A DNA stretch of 64,000 bases. Source: Salinicola acroporae (GTDB taxonomy: Bacteria; Pseudomonadota; Gammaproteobacteria; Pseudomonadales; Halomonadaceae). The position numbers were made by a program, and so were the translations under genes. The notes beneath the pieces are model-generated. The model was not told where the DNA came from. It ran no database searches and saw only the letters and a program-made list of their open reading frames with translations. This document shows positions 43,701 through 51,740 of this stretch, one piece after another (within the stretch, counting starts at the first letter, position 1; the number at the start of each line of letters is the position of its first letter). The stretch lies in NCBI RefSeq assembly GCF_003206615.1, contig NZ_PZJW01000011.1:1-64000 (forward strand), in the 5' to 3' direction.

Positions 43701-43997
43701 ATGCGAATTCGACTCAACAGCGACAACCCCCGGCCCGATCCGATGATCGTGCTGATCACCCTACTCATTGCCCACGCAGGGACGACCATGGCCCAGCAAC
43801 TGAACATCACGACCGAAGCGATCAAGACCACGCCGCCGGCCGTCGTCTCGCTGCTCCACGCCGGCGGCATGACGCCCAGCGACTGGATCACCGTGCTCAC
43901 CCTGGCGTATCTCGCCCTGCAGATCGGGCTGATCGTGCCCAAGTACCTCGAAAAATTCCGCCACTGGTGGGAGCGAATCCGCGGAGGCCGATCATGA
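43701..43997 (+). CDS. Putative holin
   Basis: 98 residues with two hydrophobic segments (about 15-30, MIVLITLLIAHAGTTM, and 62-80, WITVLTLAYLALQIGLIV) and a basic C-terminus (KFRHWWERIRGGRS). Size, topology and position just before the endolysin, with an ATGA overlap, suggest the holin that times lysis. No specific holin family is certain. Confidence 0.75.
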   Translation: MRIRLNSDNPRPDPMIVLITLLIAHAGTTMAQQLNITTEAIKTTPPAVVSLLHAGGMTPSDWITVLTLAYLALQIGLIVPKYLEKFRHWWERIRGGRS

Positions 43998-44494
43998 AGA
44001 ACCTCGGACGCTGGATCGGCGGCGGTGCCATCGGTGGCGCCTGCGGCCTGGCGTTGTCGATCTCCATCGGCGTCGTCAAACACTACGAAGGGACGGAGCT
44101 GGAATCTTATCCCGACCCCGTCGGCATCCCAACGATCTGCACCGGGCACACGGGACCGACCGTCGAGATCCACCAGACTAAGACCGCCGAAGAGTGCGAT
44201 ACCCTGCTCGCCGGCGATCTTGGAGCGGCGTTCGACACGATCGACCGAGAGGTGTCGCCGGAGATCAACGCCACGATGCCGCCGACCCGGCGAGCGGCGC
44301 TCGCCTCCTTCATCTTCAACGTAGGCCCGGGCGCGTTCCATCAATCGACTCTGCTGGCGCGGCTGAATGCCGGCCAGACGCACGCTGCCTGCGATCAGCT
44401 CTCTCGCTGGGTCTATGCCCAAGGCAAGAAGCTCGCCGGTCTCGTCAAACGGCGCGCCGCCGAGCGCGAGCTCTGCCTTGCGGGGCTGGAATGA
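43994..44494 (+). CDS. Endolysin, GH24 lysozyme with signal-anchor
   Basis: 166-residue T4-type lysozyme. The catalytic triad is Glu32 (KHYEGTE), Asp41 (YPDPVG) and Thr47 (GIPTICTGHT). The first 28 residues are Gly/Ala-rich and hydrophobic (IGGGAIGGACGLALSISIGVV), typical of a signal-anchor-release endolysin. GGAGG lies upstream of ATG 43994. Confidence 0.93.
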   Translation: MKNLGRWIGGGAIGGACGLALSISIGVVKHYEGTELESYPDPVGIPTICTGHTGPTVEIHQTKTAEECDTLLAGDLGAAFDTIDREVSPEINATMPPTRRAALASFIFNVGPGAFHQSTLLARLNAGQTHAACDQLSRWVYAQGKKLAGLVKRRAAERELCLAGLE

Positions 44495-44859
44495 ACGGCC
44501 GCGCGCTGGCCGTTGTAGTCGGCCTCACCATCGCCGCCGGTGGCGGGTGGATCTCTCGGGGCTGGTTCGAAGACGCCCAGCGGCTCACCGAGGAACGCGC
44601 CGCGCGGCTGGTCGCTGATGCCGCCATGGCTCGCGAGGCCGACATCGCCGGCGTCGTCGAAAGCCGGCTTGCCGAACTCGACGCCAACGAACGCATCATC
44701 GACCGGGGAGTGATCCGTGAGATTCAGAAACCGATTTATCGTCGTGTCTGTCTTGGCGATGACGCTATCCGCCTGCTCAACGACGCCGCCGCCGGCAGAA
44801 CCGCCGAATCAACAGAACCTCCTGCGCAAATGCCCGGCCACCCTGCCACCGCTGACTGA
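44491..44859 (+). CDS. i-spanin (Rz-like, P2 LysB-like)
   Basis: 122 residues, with one N-terminal membrane helix (ALAVVVGLTIAAGGGWISRG) and a charged helical periplasmic part (EERAARLVADAAMAREAD). It starts by ATGA overlap with the endolysin. With Rz1 it bridges inner and outer membrane at the last step of lysis. Confidence 0.85.
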   Translation: MNGRALAVVVGLTIAAGGGWISRGWFEDAQRLTEERAARLVADAAMAREADIAGVVESRLAELDANERIIDRGVIREIQKPIYRRVCLGDDAIRLLNDAAAGRTAESTEPPAQMPGHPATAD

Positions 44860-44971
44860 CGGCACCGGCGGCGACGTCGTGCTGACGATGCAATCCTGGG
44901 CGAGCCTCTACCACGGCTGCGCCACCCGACATAACGGACTCGTGGACGCCCTCGATGCGAAAACTCACTAG
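44717..44971 (+). CDS. o-spanin (Rz1-like lipoprotein, P2 LysC-like)
   Basis: 84 residues in a different frame, starting at a GTG inside the i-spanin gene and running 112 nt past it. Signal peptide with lipobox MTLSA-C (Cys20) and a Pro-rich stretch (TTPPPAEPPNQ) as in Rz1 proteins. Partial nesting of Rz1 in Rz is characteristic. Confidence 0.85.
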   Translation: MRFRNRFIVVSVLAMTLSACSTTPPPAEPPNQQNLLRKCPATLPPLTDGTGGDVVLTMQSWASLYHGCATRHNGLVDALDAKTH

Positions 44972-45437
44972 CCTGCGCCAGCACCTGTTCGATAGCGTCC
45001 CCGGGCTCGCCAGCGATCCGAATCGCCTGCGCACCTATGTCCCCGATGGCGCCATCAAGTTTCACAAGGGGGCGAACCTCTCCCACGAGTATCGAGTGAC
45101 CGCCGAGGTCATCGTCATCGGCTGTGGTGGCGATCTCGACCCCGTCGTGTTGCCGCTGCTCCAATGGCTCGCCCGCTACCAGCCGGACATCGACCCCGAG
45201 CAGGCGCTGCGCTTCACGCTCGAGATCCACTCGAACACCGACATCGACGTCATTTTCAGCGTCGAGCTGACCGAGCGGGTCGTCGCCCTGGTCGACTGCG
45301 ACGCCGGCGAAATTCGTAGCGAGCACCGAATGCCCGAGTATCCGGCGGACGACTGCCCGACCGACCGCTGGCAACTGTTCACACGCGACGATCCGGCGGG
45401 CGACTACCATCTCGCCGCCGAGTGGGGCGGCACGTGA
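44955..45437 (+). CDS. R: Tail completion protein R (P2 gpR)
   Basis: 160 residues, opening with MRKLTSLRQHLFDSVPGLASDPNRLRTYV as in P2 gpR. It overlaps the end of Rz1 by 17 nt and is followed by S. Required to finish the tail for joining to heads. Confidence 0.93.
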   Translation: MRKLTSLRQHLFDSVPGLASDPNRLRTYVPDGAIKFHKGANLSHEYRVTAEVIVIGCGGDLDPVVLPLLQWLARYQPDIDPEQALRFTLEIHSNTDIDVIFSVELTERVVALVDCDAGEIRSEHRMPEYPADDCPTDRWQLFTRDDPAGDYHLAAEWGGT

Positions 45438-46105
45438 GCGATGATGCCCTGACCCAGCTCGAAGAGTGGGTCGAACCGCTGCTCGCCAGGCTCGAGCCCG
45501 CCGAGCGCAAGAAGCTCGCCCGCGAGATCGGCACCGCACTGCACAAGCGTCAACAGCAACGGATCCGGCAGCAGAAGAATCCGGACGGCACGCCCTACCC
45601 AGCCCGCGTCGGCAGGAAGAAGCGCCGGCACGCGCGCAAGCGGCTGCGCTTCCTCTACGAAAAGCCGGGGCATGACGCCGAAGAGCGCGAGATCGTGAAC
45701 TGGTTCTCCACCCCCGAGACCTATTTCGGATTCGACCAGCGCCACGCCGGCGCCCTGCGCACGTTCAAGAAGCGCCGCGTCGTCCGCGTGCTCGAAATCG
45801 ATCTCACCCCGGTCGCAGATCCCCGCGAGAAAACCGGCAAACGCCAGTCCAGCGAGGCGATGTTCGAGAAGCTGCGCACCGCGCGCTATCTCAAGATGAA
45901 GCCAACGGCGCATGGCGTCTCGATCGGCTACGAGGGGCGAATCGCCCATATCGCCCGCATCCACCAGGAGGGCAAGCGCGCCCCGGTCAACGCTCATCTC
46001 GAGTACGACTATCCCGAGCGTAAATTGCTCGGCACCACGCCCGATGACGTCGAGATGATTCACGACATGATCGTTCGCCACCTCGGCGCGAACCTCGAAG
46101 ACTAG
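45434..46105 (+). CDS. S: Tail completion protein S (P2 gpS)
   Basis: 223 residues from GTG 45434 (GTGA overlap with R). Phage virion morphogenesis family: WVEPLLARLEPAERKKLAREIG, RQQKNPDGTPYPAR, RIAHIHQEG-like RIARIHQEGKRA. Longer than P2 gpS (about 150) because of a middle insertion around residues 80-140. Confidence 0.9.
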   Translation: MSDDALTQLEEWVEPLLARLEPAERKKLAREIGTALHKRQQQRIRQQKNPDGTPYPARVGRKKRRHARKRLRFLYEKPGHDAEEREIVNWFSTPETYFGFDQRHAGALRTFKKRRVVRVLEIDLTPVADPREKTGKRQSSEAMFEKLRTARYLKMKPTAHGVSIGYEGRIAHIARIHQEGKRAPVNAHLEYDYPERKLLGTTPDDVEMIHDMIVRHLGANLED

Positions 46106-46110
46106 GCGGC

Positions 46111-46133
46111 GTTGTAGATTCCCGATCTACAAC
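46111..46133. promoter_or_regulatory. Late-promoter palindrome 2 (V promoter)
   Basis: Same 9-bp inverted repeat as copy 1 with spacer TCCCG, centred 56 bp before the V start codon. Downstream sequence CGCTAGAGCTCTG and AAGCATGGC is shared with copy 3 at the same offset, marking a common promoter. Confidence 0.85.
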
Positions 46134-46177
46134 GCGCGTCGCTAGAGCTCTGGAGAGCGTCACGTAAGCATGGCGGC

Positions 46178-46819
46178 ATGAACAACGCCGCCGAACTACT
46201 CCGCCTGATCAACAACCTGATCCGATACGGCACCATCGCCGAGATCGATCACGGGGCCGTGCGCGTGCGAGTCCGCTCCGGTGACGCCCTTACCGACTGG
46301 ATCCGCTGGCAGGAACAGCGCGCCGGCCAGACCCGTACATGGAACCCGCCCAGCCTGGGCGAGCAGGTCGTGCTACTCGCGCCCGGTGGCGAGCTGCGCG
46401 CCGCCTCCGTGCTCATGTCGCTGAATACCCTGGCCACGCCCCCGCCGAGCCTTGACCCGAACGTGACGATGCTCGAGCTCCCCGACGGCGCGGTCATCCG
46501 TTACGACCACGGCGCGAACCACCTACAGGCGACGCTTCCCGGCACGGCGTCCATCAAGACCAAGGGCGATGTTGTCGTGAACACCGACGCCTCGCTCACC
46601 GCGACCGCGGCCGGCGGCGCGACGATCAACGCCAACGTCGTCATCAACGGCAACGTCACGTTGAACGGCAACCTCAGTCAGCCCAGCGGGCAGACCGCGA
46701 CGATGTCAGGCGCGGTCCACTTCAAGGGCGCCGTCACTAGCAACGGCCGCGACATCAGCTCCCACCACAAACACGACCGCATTCAGCGCGGCGGCGACGA
46801 ATCCGGCGAGGTGGTGTGA
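46178..46819 (+). CDS. V: Baseplate assembly protein / spike (P2 gpV)
   Basis: 213 residues with an N-terminal OB-fold (IAEIDHGAVRVRVRSGDALTDWIRW) and a C-terminal beta-helix-type repeat (TINANVVINGNVTLNGNLSQ), ending in a His-bearing tip (SSHHKHDR) that can bind metal. It forms the membrane-piercing tip of the tail. No clear ribosome site precedes the ATG. Confidence 0.94.
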   Translation: MNNAAELLRLINNLIRYGTIAEIDHGAVRVRVRSGDALTDWIRWQEQRAGQTRTWNPPSLGEQVVLLAPGGELRAASVLMSLNTLATPPPSLDPNVTMLELPDGAVIRYDHGANHLQATLPGTASIKTKGDVVVNTDASLTATAAGGATINANVVINGNVTLNGNLSQPSGQTATMSGAVHFKGAVTSNGRDISSHHKHDRIQRGGDESGEVV

Positions 46820-47169
46820 TGCCCGGCATGAACCGCACCACCGGGGCGGCGCTCGATGGCGTCGAGCACATCCGCCAATCCATCGCCGATATCCTGACGA
46901 CGCCGATCGGCTCCCGCGTGATGCGCCGCGAATACGGCTCGCTGATTCCCGACCTCATCGATCAGCCGCTCAACGACGCCTTGATGCTGCGGGTCTACAG
47001 CGCCGCCGTCATGGCGATCATCCGCTGGGAGCCACGCTTACGCGTGACCGGCGTGCGGCAAATCATCGACGTCGAATCCCCCGGCCGCGTCGCCGTCGAA
47101 GTCCAGGGCGTCACCGAGGACGACAACGATGTCGCGCTCGCCCTACCACTGAACGGGGGTGAGGCATGA
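46819..47169 (+). CDS. W: Baseplate wedge protein W (P2 gpW, gp25-like)
   Basis: 116 residues of the T4 gp25/P2 W lysozyme-like baseplate family (IRQSIADILTTPIGSRVMRREYGS, LIDQPLND). ATG 46819 overlaps the V stop (TGATG) and is preceded by GAGG; a GTG 3 nt upstream is possible. Confidence 0.95.
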   Translation: MPGMNRTTGAALDGVEHIRQSIADILTTPIGSRVMRREYGSLIPDLIDQPLNDALMLRVYSAAVMAIIRWEPRLRVTGVRQIIDVESPGRVAVEVQGVTEDDNDVALALPLNGGEA

Positions 47170-48065
47170 GCGGCGGCTTCACGGCGGTCGACCTCTCGCG
47201 CCTGCCGGCACCGGCAGTCGTTGAGGAAATCGAGTTCGAGGCGATCTTCGAATCGATGCTCGCCGACCTGCGCGAGCGCGATCCCAGCTTTGACGTCACC
47301 GTCGAATCCGACCCGGCCTACAAGGTGCTCCAGGTCGCCGCGTACCGCGAAATGCTGCTGCGCCAGCGCATCAACGAGGCCGCCAAGGGCGTCATGCTGG
47401 CCTACGCCATCGGCTCGGATCTCGACCACCTCGGCGCCCTCTACGGCGTAGAGCGCCAGATGCTGAGCGAAGGTGATCCCGACGCCATCCCACCGGTGCC
47501 GGCCACCTACGAGACCGACGCCGACTTTCGCCGAAGGATTCAGCTATCGCTGGAGGGTTTCAGCACCGCCGGCCCCGAGGGCGCCTACGTGTTCCACGCG
47601 CTATCGGCGGATGGCGCCGTGCTGGATGCCAGCGCGACCAGCCCATCGCCCGGTGAAGTTGTCGTGACGGTGCTATCGCGCAATGACAACGGCAACGCCC
47701 CGGCGTCACTGCTCGAGGTCGTCAACAGAGCGCTATCCGCCGAGGATGTTCGACCGCTGACCGACCACGTCACCGTGCAAACCGCCCAGATCATCGAGTA
47801 CCGCATCGATGCGACGCTCTACTTCTACGCCGGGCCGGATCGCGAAGTCGTCATGCGCCAGGCGCGCGATCGGGCCGCCGAATACACCGAGCAGCAGCAC
47901 CGTCTCGGGCTCGACGTGACGATGTCCGGCCTCTACGCCGCACTGCACCAGCCCGGTGTCCAGCGGGTCGAGATCGCCGAGCCTGCGGCGAGCATCGTTG
48001 TCGATCGCACCCAAGCGACCTACTGCACCGCCATCGATCTGACCGACGGGGGTCTCGATGAGTGA
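47166..48065 (+). CDS. J: Baseplate protein J (P2 gpJ)
   Basis: 299 residues of the gp47/J baseplate wedge family (YREMLLRQRINEAAKGVMLAYAIGSDLDHLGALYGVER, FRRRIQLSLEGFSTAGPEGAYVFHA). Coupled by ATGA to W and overlapping I by 8 nt. Confidence 0.95.
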   Translation: MSGGFTAVDLSRLPAPAVVEEIEFEAIFESMLADLRERDPSFDVTVESDPAYKVLQVAAYREMLLRQRINEAAKGVMLAYAIGSDLDHLGALYGVERQMLSEGDPDAIPPVPATYETDADFRRRIQLSLEGFSTAGPEGAYVFHALSADGAVLDASATSPSPGEVVVTVLSRNDNGNAPASLLEVVNRALSAEDVRPLTDHVTVQTAQIIEYRIDATLYFYAGPDREVVMRQARDRAAEYTEQQHRLGLDVTMSGLYAALHQPGVQRVEIAEPAASIVVDRTQATYCTAIDLTDGGLDE

Positions 48066-48621
48066 TTCAGGCACCCGAGGCCGCGCCGTCAGCCTACTGC
48101 CACCCAACGCCACCACCGCCGAGCGCGCCCTCGAGGCGACTACGGCGACGGCCAGCGACCTGCCGGTACCGCTGCGCTCGCTCTGGAACCCGGATACCTG
48201 TCCCGCCGACCTGCTGCCCTGGCTCGCCTGGGCATTGTCGCTGGATTCGTGGCAACCGTATTGGCCGGAGCGCATCAAGCGCCAGCGGATCCGCGACACA
48301 ATCGAGATCCAGCGCCGTAAGGGCACCGCGAAATCCGTTCGCGATGTGGTCCGTTCCTTCGGTGGCAGCCTGGCGCTACGCGAGTGGTGGCAAAAAGCCG
48401 ACAAGGGCGAGCCTCACACCTTCGATGTGGTGCTGACGCTCGGCACGGGCGTTCCCAATAACGCCGAGTTTCAACAGGACATCGTCGACGAGATAAGCCG
48501 CACCAAGCCGGTCCGCTCGCACTTCACCTTCACCGCTGGATTGCGCGCTTCCGGCGGGATCGGTATCGCCGGTGCCGCGCGCCCGTTCATTTACCGCCGC
48601 ATATCGGCCACCGCTGAATAG
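48058..48621 (+). CDS. I: Tail protein I (P2 gpI)
   Basis: 187 residues; family marks LPVPLRSLWNPDTCPADLLPWLAWALSLDSW and IRDTIEIQRRKGT. Links the baseplate to the tail fibre; located between J and H as in P2. Confidence 0.94.
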   Translation: MSDSGTRGRAVSLLPPNATTAERALEATTATASDLPVPLRSLWNPDTCPADLLPWLAWALSLDSWQPYWPERIKRQRIRDTIEIQRRKGTAKSVRDVVRSFGGSLALREWWQKADKGEPHTFDVVLTLGTGVPNNAEFQQDIVDEISRTKPVRSHFTFTAGLRASGGIGIAGAARPFIYRRISATAE

Positions 48622-48630
48622 AGGATCCCC

Positions 48631-50652
48631 ATGGCCATTGTCTTCACCATCACCGACGCCGGCCGTGCCGCGCTGGTCGACCCCGACAACAACGGCACCA
48701 ACGCCGTGGTCATCGCCGAGGTCGGGCTGGGATCCGGGCGTTACGCGCCGACGAAGGACCAGACCGAGCTACAATCGCCGATCAAGCGCGTGGACACCAT
48801 CGCCGGCCAGGCGGTCTCCGACGATACGCTTCACGTCACCGTTCAGGATGAGACCAGTGATGCCTACCAGGTCGGCGAGATCGGCCTGTTCACCGATGCC
48901 GGCGTGCTGTTCGCGGTCTACTCCCAATCGGACTGGATCATCGAGAAAGCCGCCCCGGCCACGCTGCTGCTCGCCACCGACCTGGTAGTCGAGTCGCTCG
49001 ACGTCTCCTCGATCACCTTCGGCGATGCCGCCTTTCTCAATCCCCCGGCCACCACCACCGTCAAAGGCGTGCTCGAACTCGCCACGCAGGAGGAAGTCGA
49101 CGCCGGCACCGACCGGCTTCGCGCCGTCGTCCCGCGCACCCTGAAAGCGTTCATCGACAGAGTGCTCGCCGCCTACGCCACGGTAAAGCAGCTCACCGAT
49201 CACGCAGCCAGCCGTGACCACCCCGCTGCCAATACCAACAACCAGGGCATGGTCGAACTCGCCACCGTCGCCGAGGCGAAGGAAGGCACGGACAACACCC
49301 GCGCCATCACCCCCGCGGCGGACAAGGCCGCGCTGGATCAGCATCGCACCGAGACCGGCGCCCACGCCGCCGACCGCATCTCGCTCGGCACGCTATCGAC
49401 GCTCGGCAACCCGAAAACCGTCCAGGCCGCCATGGCGGCGCTCGGCTCGGCCGCGTTGCGTAATGAAGGCTCGGGCGGCGGGCTCGATGCCGACAAGCTC
49501 GACGGCCAAGAGCTCGACGTCTTCTACCGCTCGAACACTTCCAACCCTTCGATCCGGATGGGCTCGGGCAGCGACACCAACTGGGATGGCATCGTATACA
49601 ACGAGGGCGACAACACTCTGGCGTTCTACGCCGATCAAGAAGTGGGGAGAGATACGCCCCGCGTCCTGCTGGGACCTGGCTACATCGAGGCCGCCGGAGA
49701 CCGGTTCTATGACAATGGCGACCTGACGGTTAAGGGAAAAGCCAAGGCGGGAACGCTCGAAGTCAGTGGCGGCGTGTCATTCGGCTCAGAGCTGAACATG
49801 CATAACAGCAATATCGTCAACGCCAATAAGGTCACGATCAACGACGAAGGCTTTGGCGAGGGCTTCATGCTGCCCAATTGGGAGTTTTCCGAGAGCGGCG
49901 GCAACGCCTACGTTCGCGACTCGAAAAATTCTCACATCGTGATGGAATTCGCGCCCGATTATGTCAGGGCGGTGGATGGTTTCTCTGTCGGGACAGGCGT
50001 CGATACCACCAAGTCGTTCTGGAATGGTAAAGGGATCGCGCTGGGCGATAACGATTCGGGAATTCGACAGTCGTCCGATGGCGTTATCGAACTGTGGGGG
50101 AACAACAGCCGGGCGCTTTACATCAACGGCGCTGGCGAGACGGTCGCAACCGGTGAACTCGTCGTTGGCTCTAGCAAGATCCGACTGGGCTCGGGAGGTT
50201 CCACCAACTGGGATGGCATCGTCTACGACGAGGGCGACAACACGCTGTCGTTCTATGCCGATCAGGAGCCAGGCAAGGACACCCCCCGCGTCAAGCTGGG
50301 GCCGGGCTGGATCGAGGCGTCAGGCCGTCGAGTATGGCATGAGGGTGATGTGACGTCGCAAGGCGGTAAATCCGGTGGCCGGCGACGATTGCCCAATGGT
50401 GATACCGAAATGTGGGGCTATGTCACGACCAATACCAGCGAAGGCAGCCCGACCAGTGTGACGTTCCCCTACTCCTTCGACTCGGCCTGCTACAACGTGT
50501 CGATCACTCCGGTGGTCAATCCCAATGTCGACGTCATTCTCGGCGTCAACGACTCTCCTTCGCGGACAGGATTTACTGCCTATGCATCGCGTCAGAGTGA
50601 AACGTCCGACTCTTCCGTACCCGGATTCTTTTGGAGGGCCATTGGCCGATGA
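48631..50652 (+). CDS. H: Tail fibre protein (P2 gpH-like)
   Basis: 673-residue receptor-binding fibre. The first 150 residues are the conserved N-terminal fibre domain (FTITDAGRAALVDPDNNGTNAVVI...GLGSGRY). Repeats of the type VKGVLELATQEEVDAGTD and NQGMVELATVAEAKEGTDNTRAITP follow around 147-230. Two copies of a 60-residue module lie at about 308-368 and 517-577. The end (FPYSFDSACYNVSITPVVNP...GFFWRAIGR) resembles the gp53-like receptor tip found in many phages. Confidence 0.92.
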   Translation: MAIVFTITDAGRAALVDPDNNGTNAVVIAEVGLGSGRYAPTKDQTELQSPIKRVDTIAGQAVSDDTLHVTVQDETSDAYQVGEIGLFTDAGVLFAVYSQSDWIIEKAAPATLLLATDLVVESLDVSSITFGDAAFLNPPATTTVKGVLELATQEEVDAGTDRLRAVVPRTLKAFIDRVLAAYATVKQLTDHAASRDHPAANTNNQGMVELATVAEAKEGTDNTRAITPAADKAALDQHRTETGAHAADRISLGTLSTLGNPKTVQAAMAALGSAALRNEGSGGGLDADKLDGQELDVFYRSNTSNPSIRMGSGSDTNWDGIVYNEGDNTLAFYADQEVGRDTPRVLLGPGYIEAAGDRFYDNGDLTVKGKAKAGTLEVSGGVSFGSELNMHNSNIVNANKVTINDEGFGEGFMLPNWEFSESGGNAYVRDSKNSHIVMEFAPDYVRAVDGFSVGTGVDTTKSFWNGKGIALGDNDSGIRQSSDGVIELWGNNSRALYINGAGETVATGELVVGSSKIRLGSGGSTNWDGIVYDEGDNTLSFYADQEPGKDTPRVKLGPGWIEASGRRVWHEGDVTSQGGKSGGRRRLPNGDTEMWGYVTTNTSEGSPTSVTFPYSFDSACYNVSITPVVNPNVDVILGVNDSPSRTGFTAYASRQSETSDSSVPGFFWRAIGR

Positions 50653-51236
50653 GCGTCTACTTCTCCCCACATGAACACGGCTTCTTCGAAGACCACAACA
50701 GGCCGGATGACGCTATCGCGATCAGCGACGACGTCCACTGGTCGCTGGTCGAGGGCCTGGCACGTGGTGAGGTCATCGTCATCAACGACGCCGGCGAGCC
50801 GGAGTTGACCGAAAGAGTGATTTCCATCGCTGAACTCGCATCAGGGGCACGGGCCGAGATCGAAAGAGCCCTGGCAGCCGAACTCAACGCCGGCATGCCC
50901 TACACCCTGCCCGACGGCACCGAGGACGTGATCCAGACCCGCCCCGACCAGGATGAAGCGAACCTGCTCGGCCTGGCGATCGAGGCCCGCGACCTGCGCG
51001 CCGCCGGTGAGACCGGTGCCGTCATGTCGCTTCGCGCCAGGTCGAACACCGTCCACGCGCTCACGCCGGAGCAGATGATCGCACTCACCGACGCCGCCAA
51101 ATCGTTCAAGCAAGCGATGCTGGCCAAGTCATGGGCGCTGAAGGACGCCGTCAGCGCCGCAGAAACGGCAGGCGATCGGCAAGCGATCGAGACCATCACC
51201 TGGACCACCGACACCACCACCGAGGAAATCGCATGA
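50649..51236 (+). CDS. G: Tail fibre assembly protein (gpG-like, DUF4376-type)
   Basis: 195 residues from ATG 50649, which overlaps the H stop (ATGA). N-terminal YFSPHEHGFFEDHNRPDDAI matches tail-fibre assembly proteins; the C-terminal region (about 95-195, VIQTRPDQDEANLLGLAIEARDL) is DUF4376-like. Probably a fibre-specific chaperone that evolves with H. Confidence 0.85.
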   Translation: MSVYFSPHEHGFFEDHNRPDDAIAISDDVHWSLVEGLARGEVIVINDAGEPELTERVISIAELASGARAEIERALAAELNAGMPYTLPDGTEDVIQTRPDQDEANLLGLAIEARDLRAAGETGAVMSLRARSNTVHALTPEQMIALTDAAKSFKQAMLAKSWALKDAVSAAETAGDRQAIETITWTTDTTTEEIA

Positions 51237-51565
51237 ACCGTACCCACTTCGAACACGCACTGATCGGCGCCGTCATGATGCTGGTCGCCTGGGCAATCCT
51301 CGCCCTTCTCGATGTCCCGGGCGCGGCGCTGATTGCCTTCGCGATTCCCGTAGTTTGGTTTCTCGCCCGCGAATGCACCTCTCACGAGTACCGCCTCGGC
51401 GTCGCGCGTGGCTGGCGTTGGGGAAAGAAGCTGCCCGTCAGGTGGTGGGAGGGAGTCGCCCGCGGTTGGACGCGGGATTCGATGCTCGACTGGGTCACCC
51501 CGGCGCTGGTCTGCCTGCTGCTGCTCTACGCCATACAGCTCGGAATCGGTGCATTTCTGACATAG
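51233..51565 (+). CDS. Small membrane protein of unknown function in the P2 Z/fun position
   Basis: 110 residues, not recognised. Two hydrophobic helices near the N-terminus (about 8-45), an Arg/Trp-rich middle ([24 protein letters not shown]) and a third helix near the C-terminus ([19 protein letters not shown]). It starts by ATGA overlap with G and ends before a terminator. In P2 the non-essential gene Z/fun lies between G and FI, so this is a likely insert (moron) gene. Confidence 0.75.
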   Translation: MNRTHFEHALIGAVMMLVAWAILALLDVPGAALIAFAIPVVWFLARECTSHEYRLGVARGWRWGKKLPVRWWEGVARGWTRDSMLDWVTPALVCLLLLYAIQLGIGAFLT

Positions 51566-51591
51566 GCCGGCCGAAGTCCAGCCATCGAGAG

Positions 51592-51616
51592 AAGCCCGCC
51601 ACCCGGCGGGCTTTTT
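51592..51616 (+). terminator. Terminator of the V-G transcription unit
   Basis: Stem AAGCCCGCC/GGCGGGCTT with loop ACCC followed by TTTTT. It separates the V unit from the FI unit. Confidence 0.9.
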
Positions 51617-51635
51617 CGTGCCAGCTCGTCCGGGC

Positions 51636-51658
51636 GTTGTAGATCACCGATCTACAAC
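51636..51658. promoter_or_regulatory. Late-promoter palindrome 3 (FI promoter)
   Basis: Third copy of GTTGTAGAT-N5-ATCTACAAC (spacer CACCG), 20 bp after the terminator. CGCTAGAGCTCTG and AAGCATGGC follow at the same offsets as in copy 2. FI starts 94 bp from its centre. Confidence 0.85.
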
Positions 51659-51740
51659 GCCCGCCGCTAGAGCTCTGCCACACGCCGCGCAAGCATGGCC
51701 GCACGCATGCACAGAATCACCAACCGCCCAGGAGCCGCCC

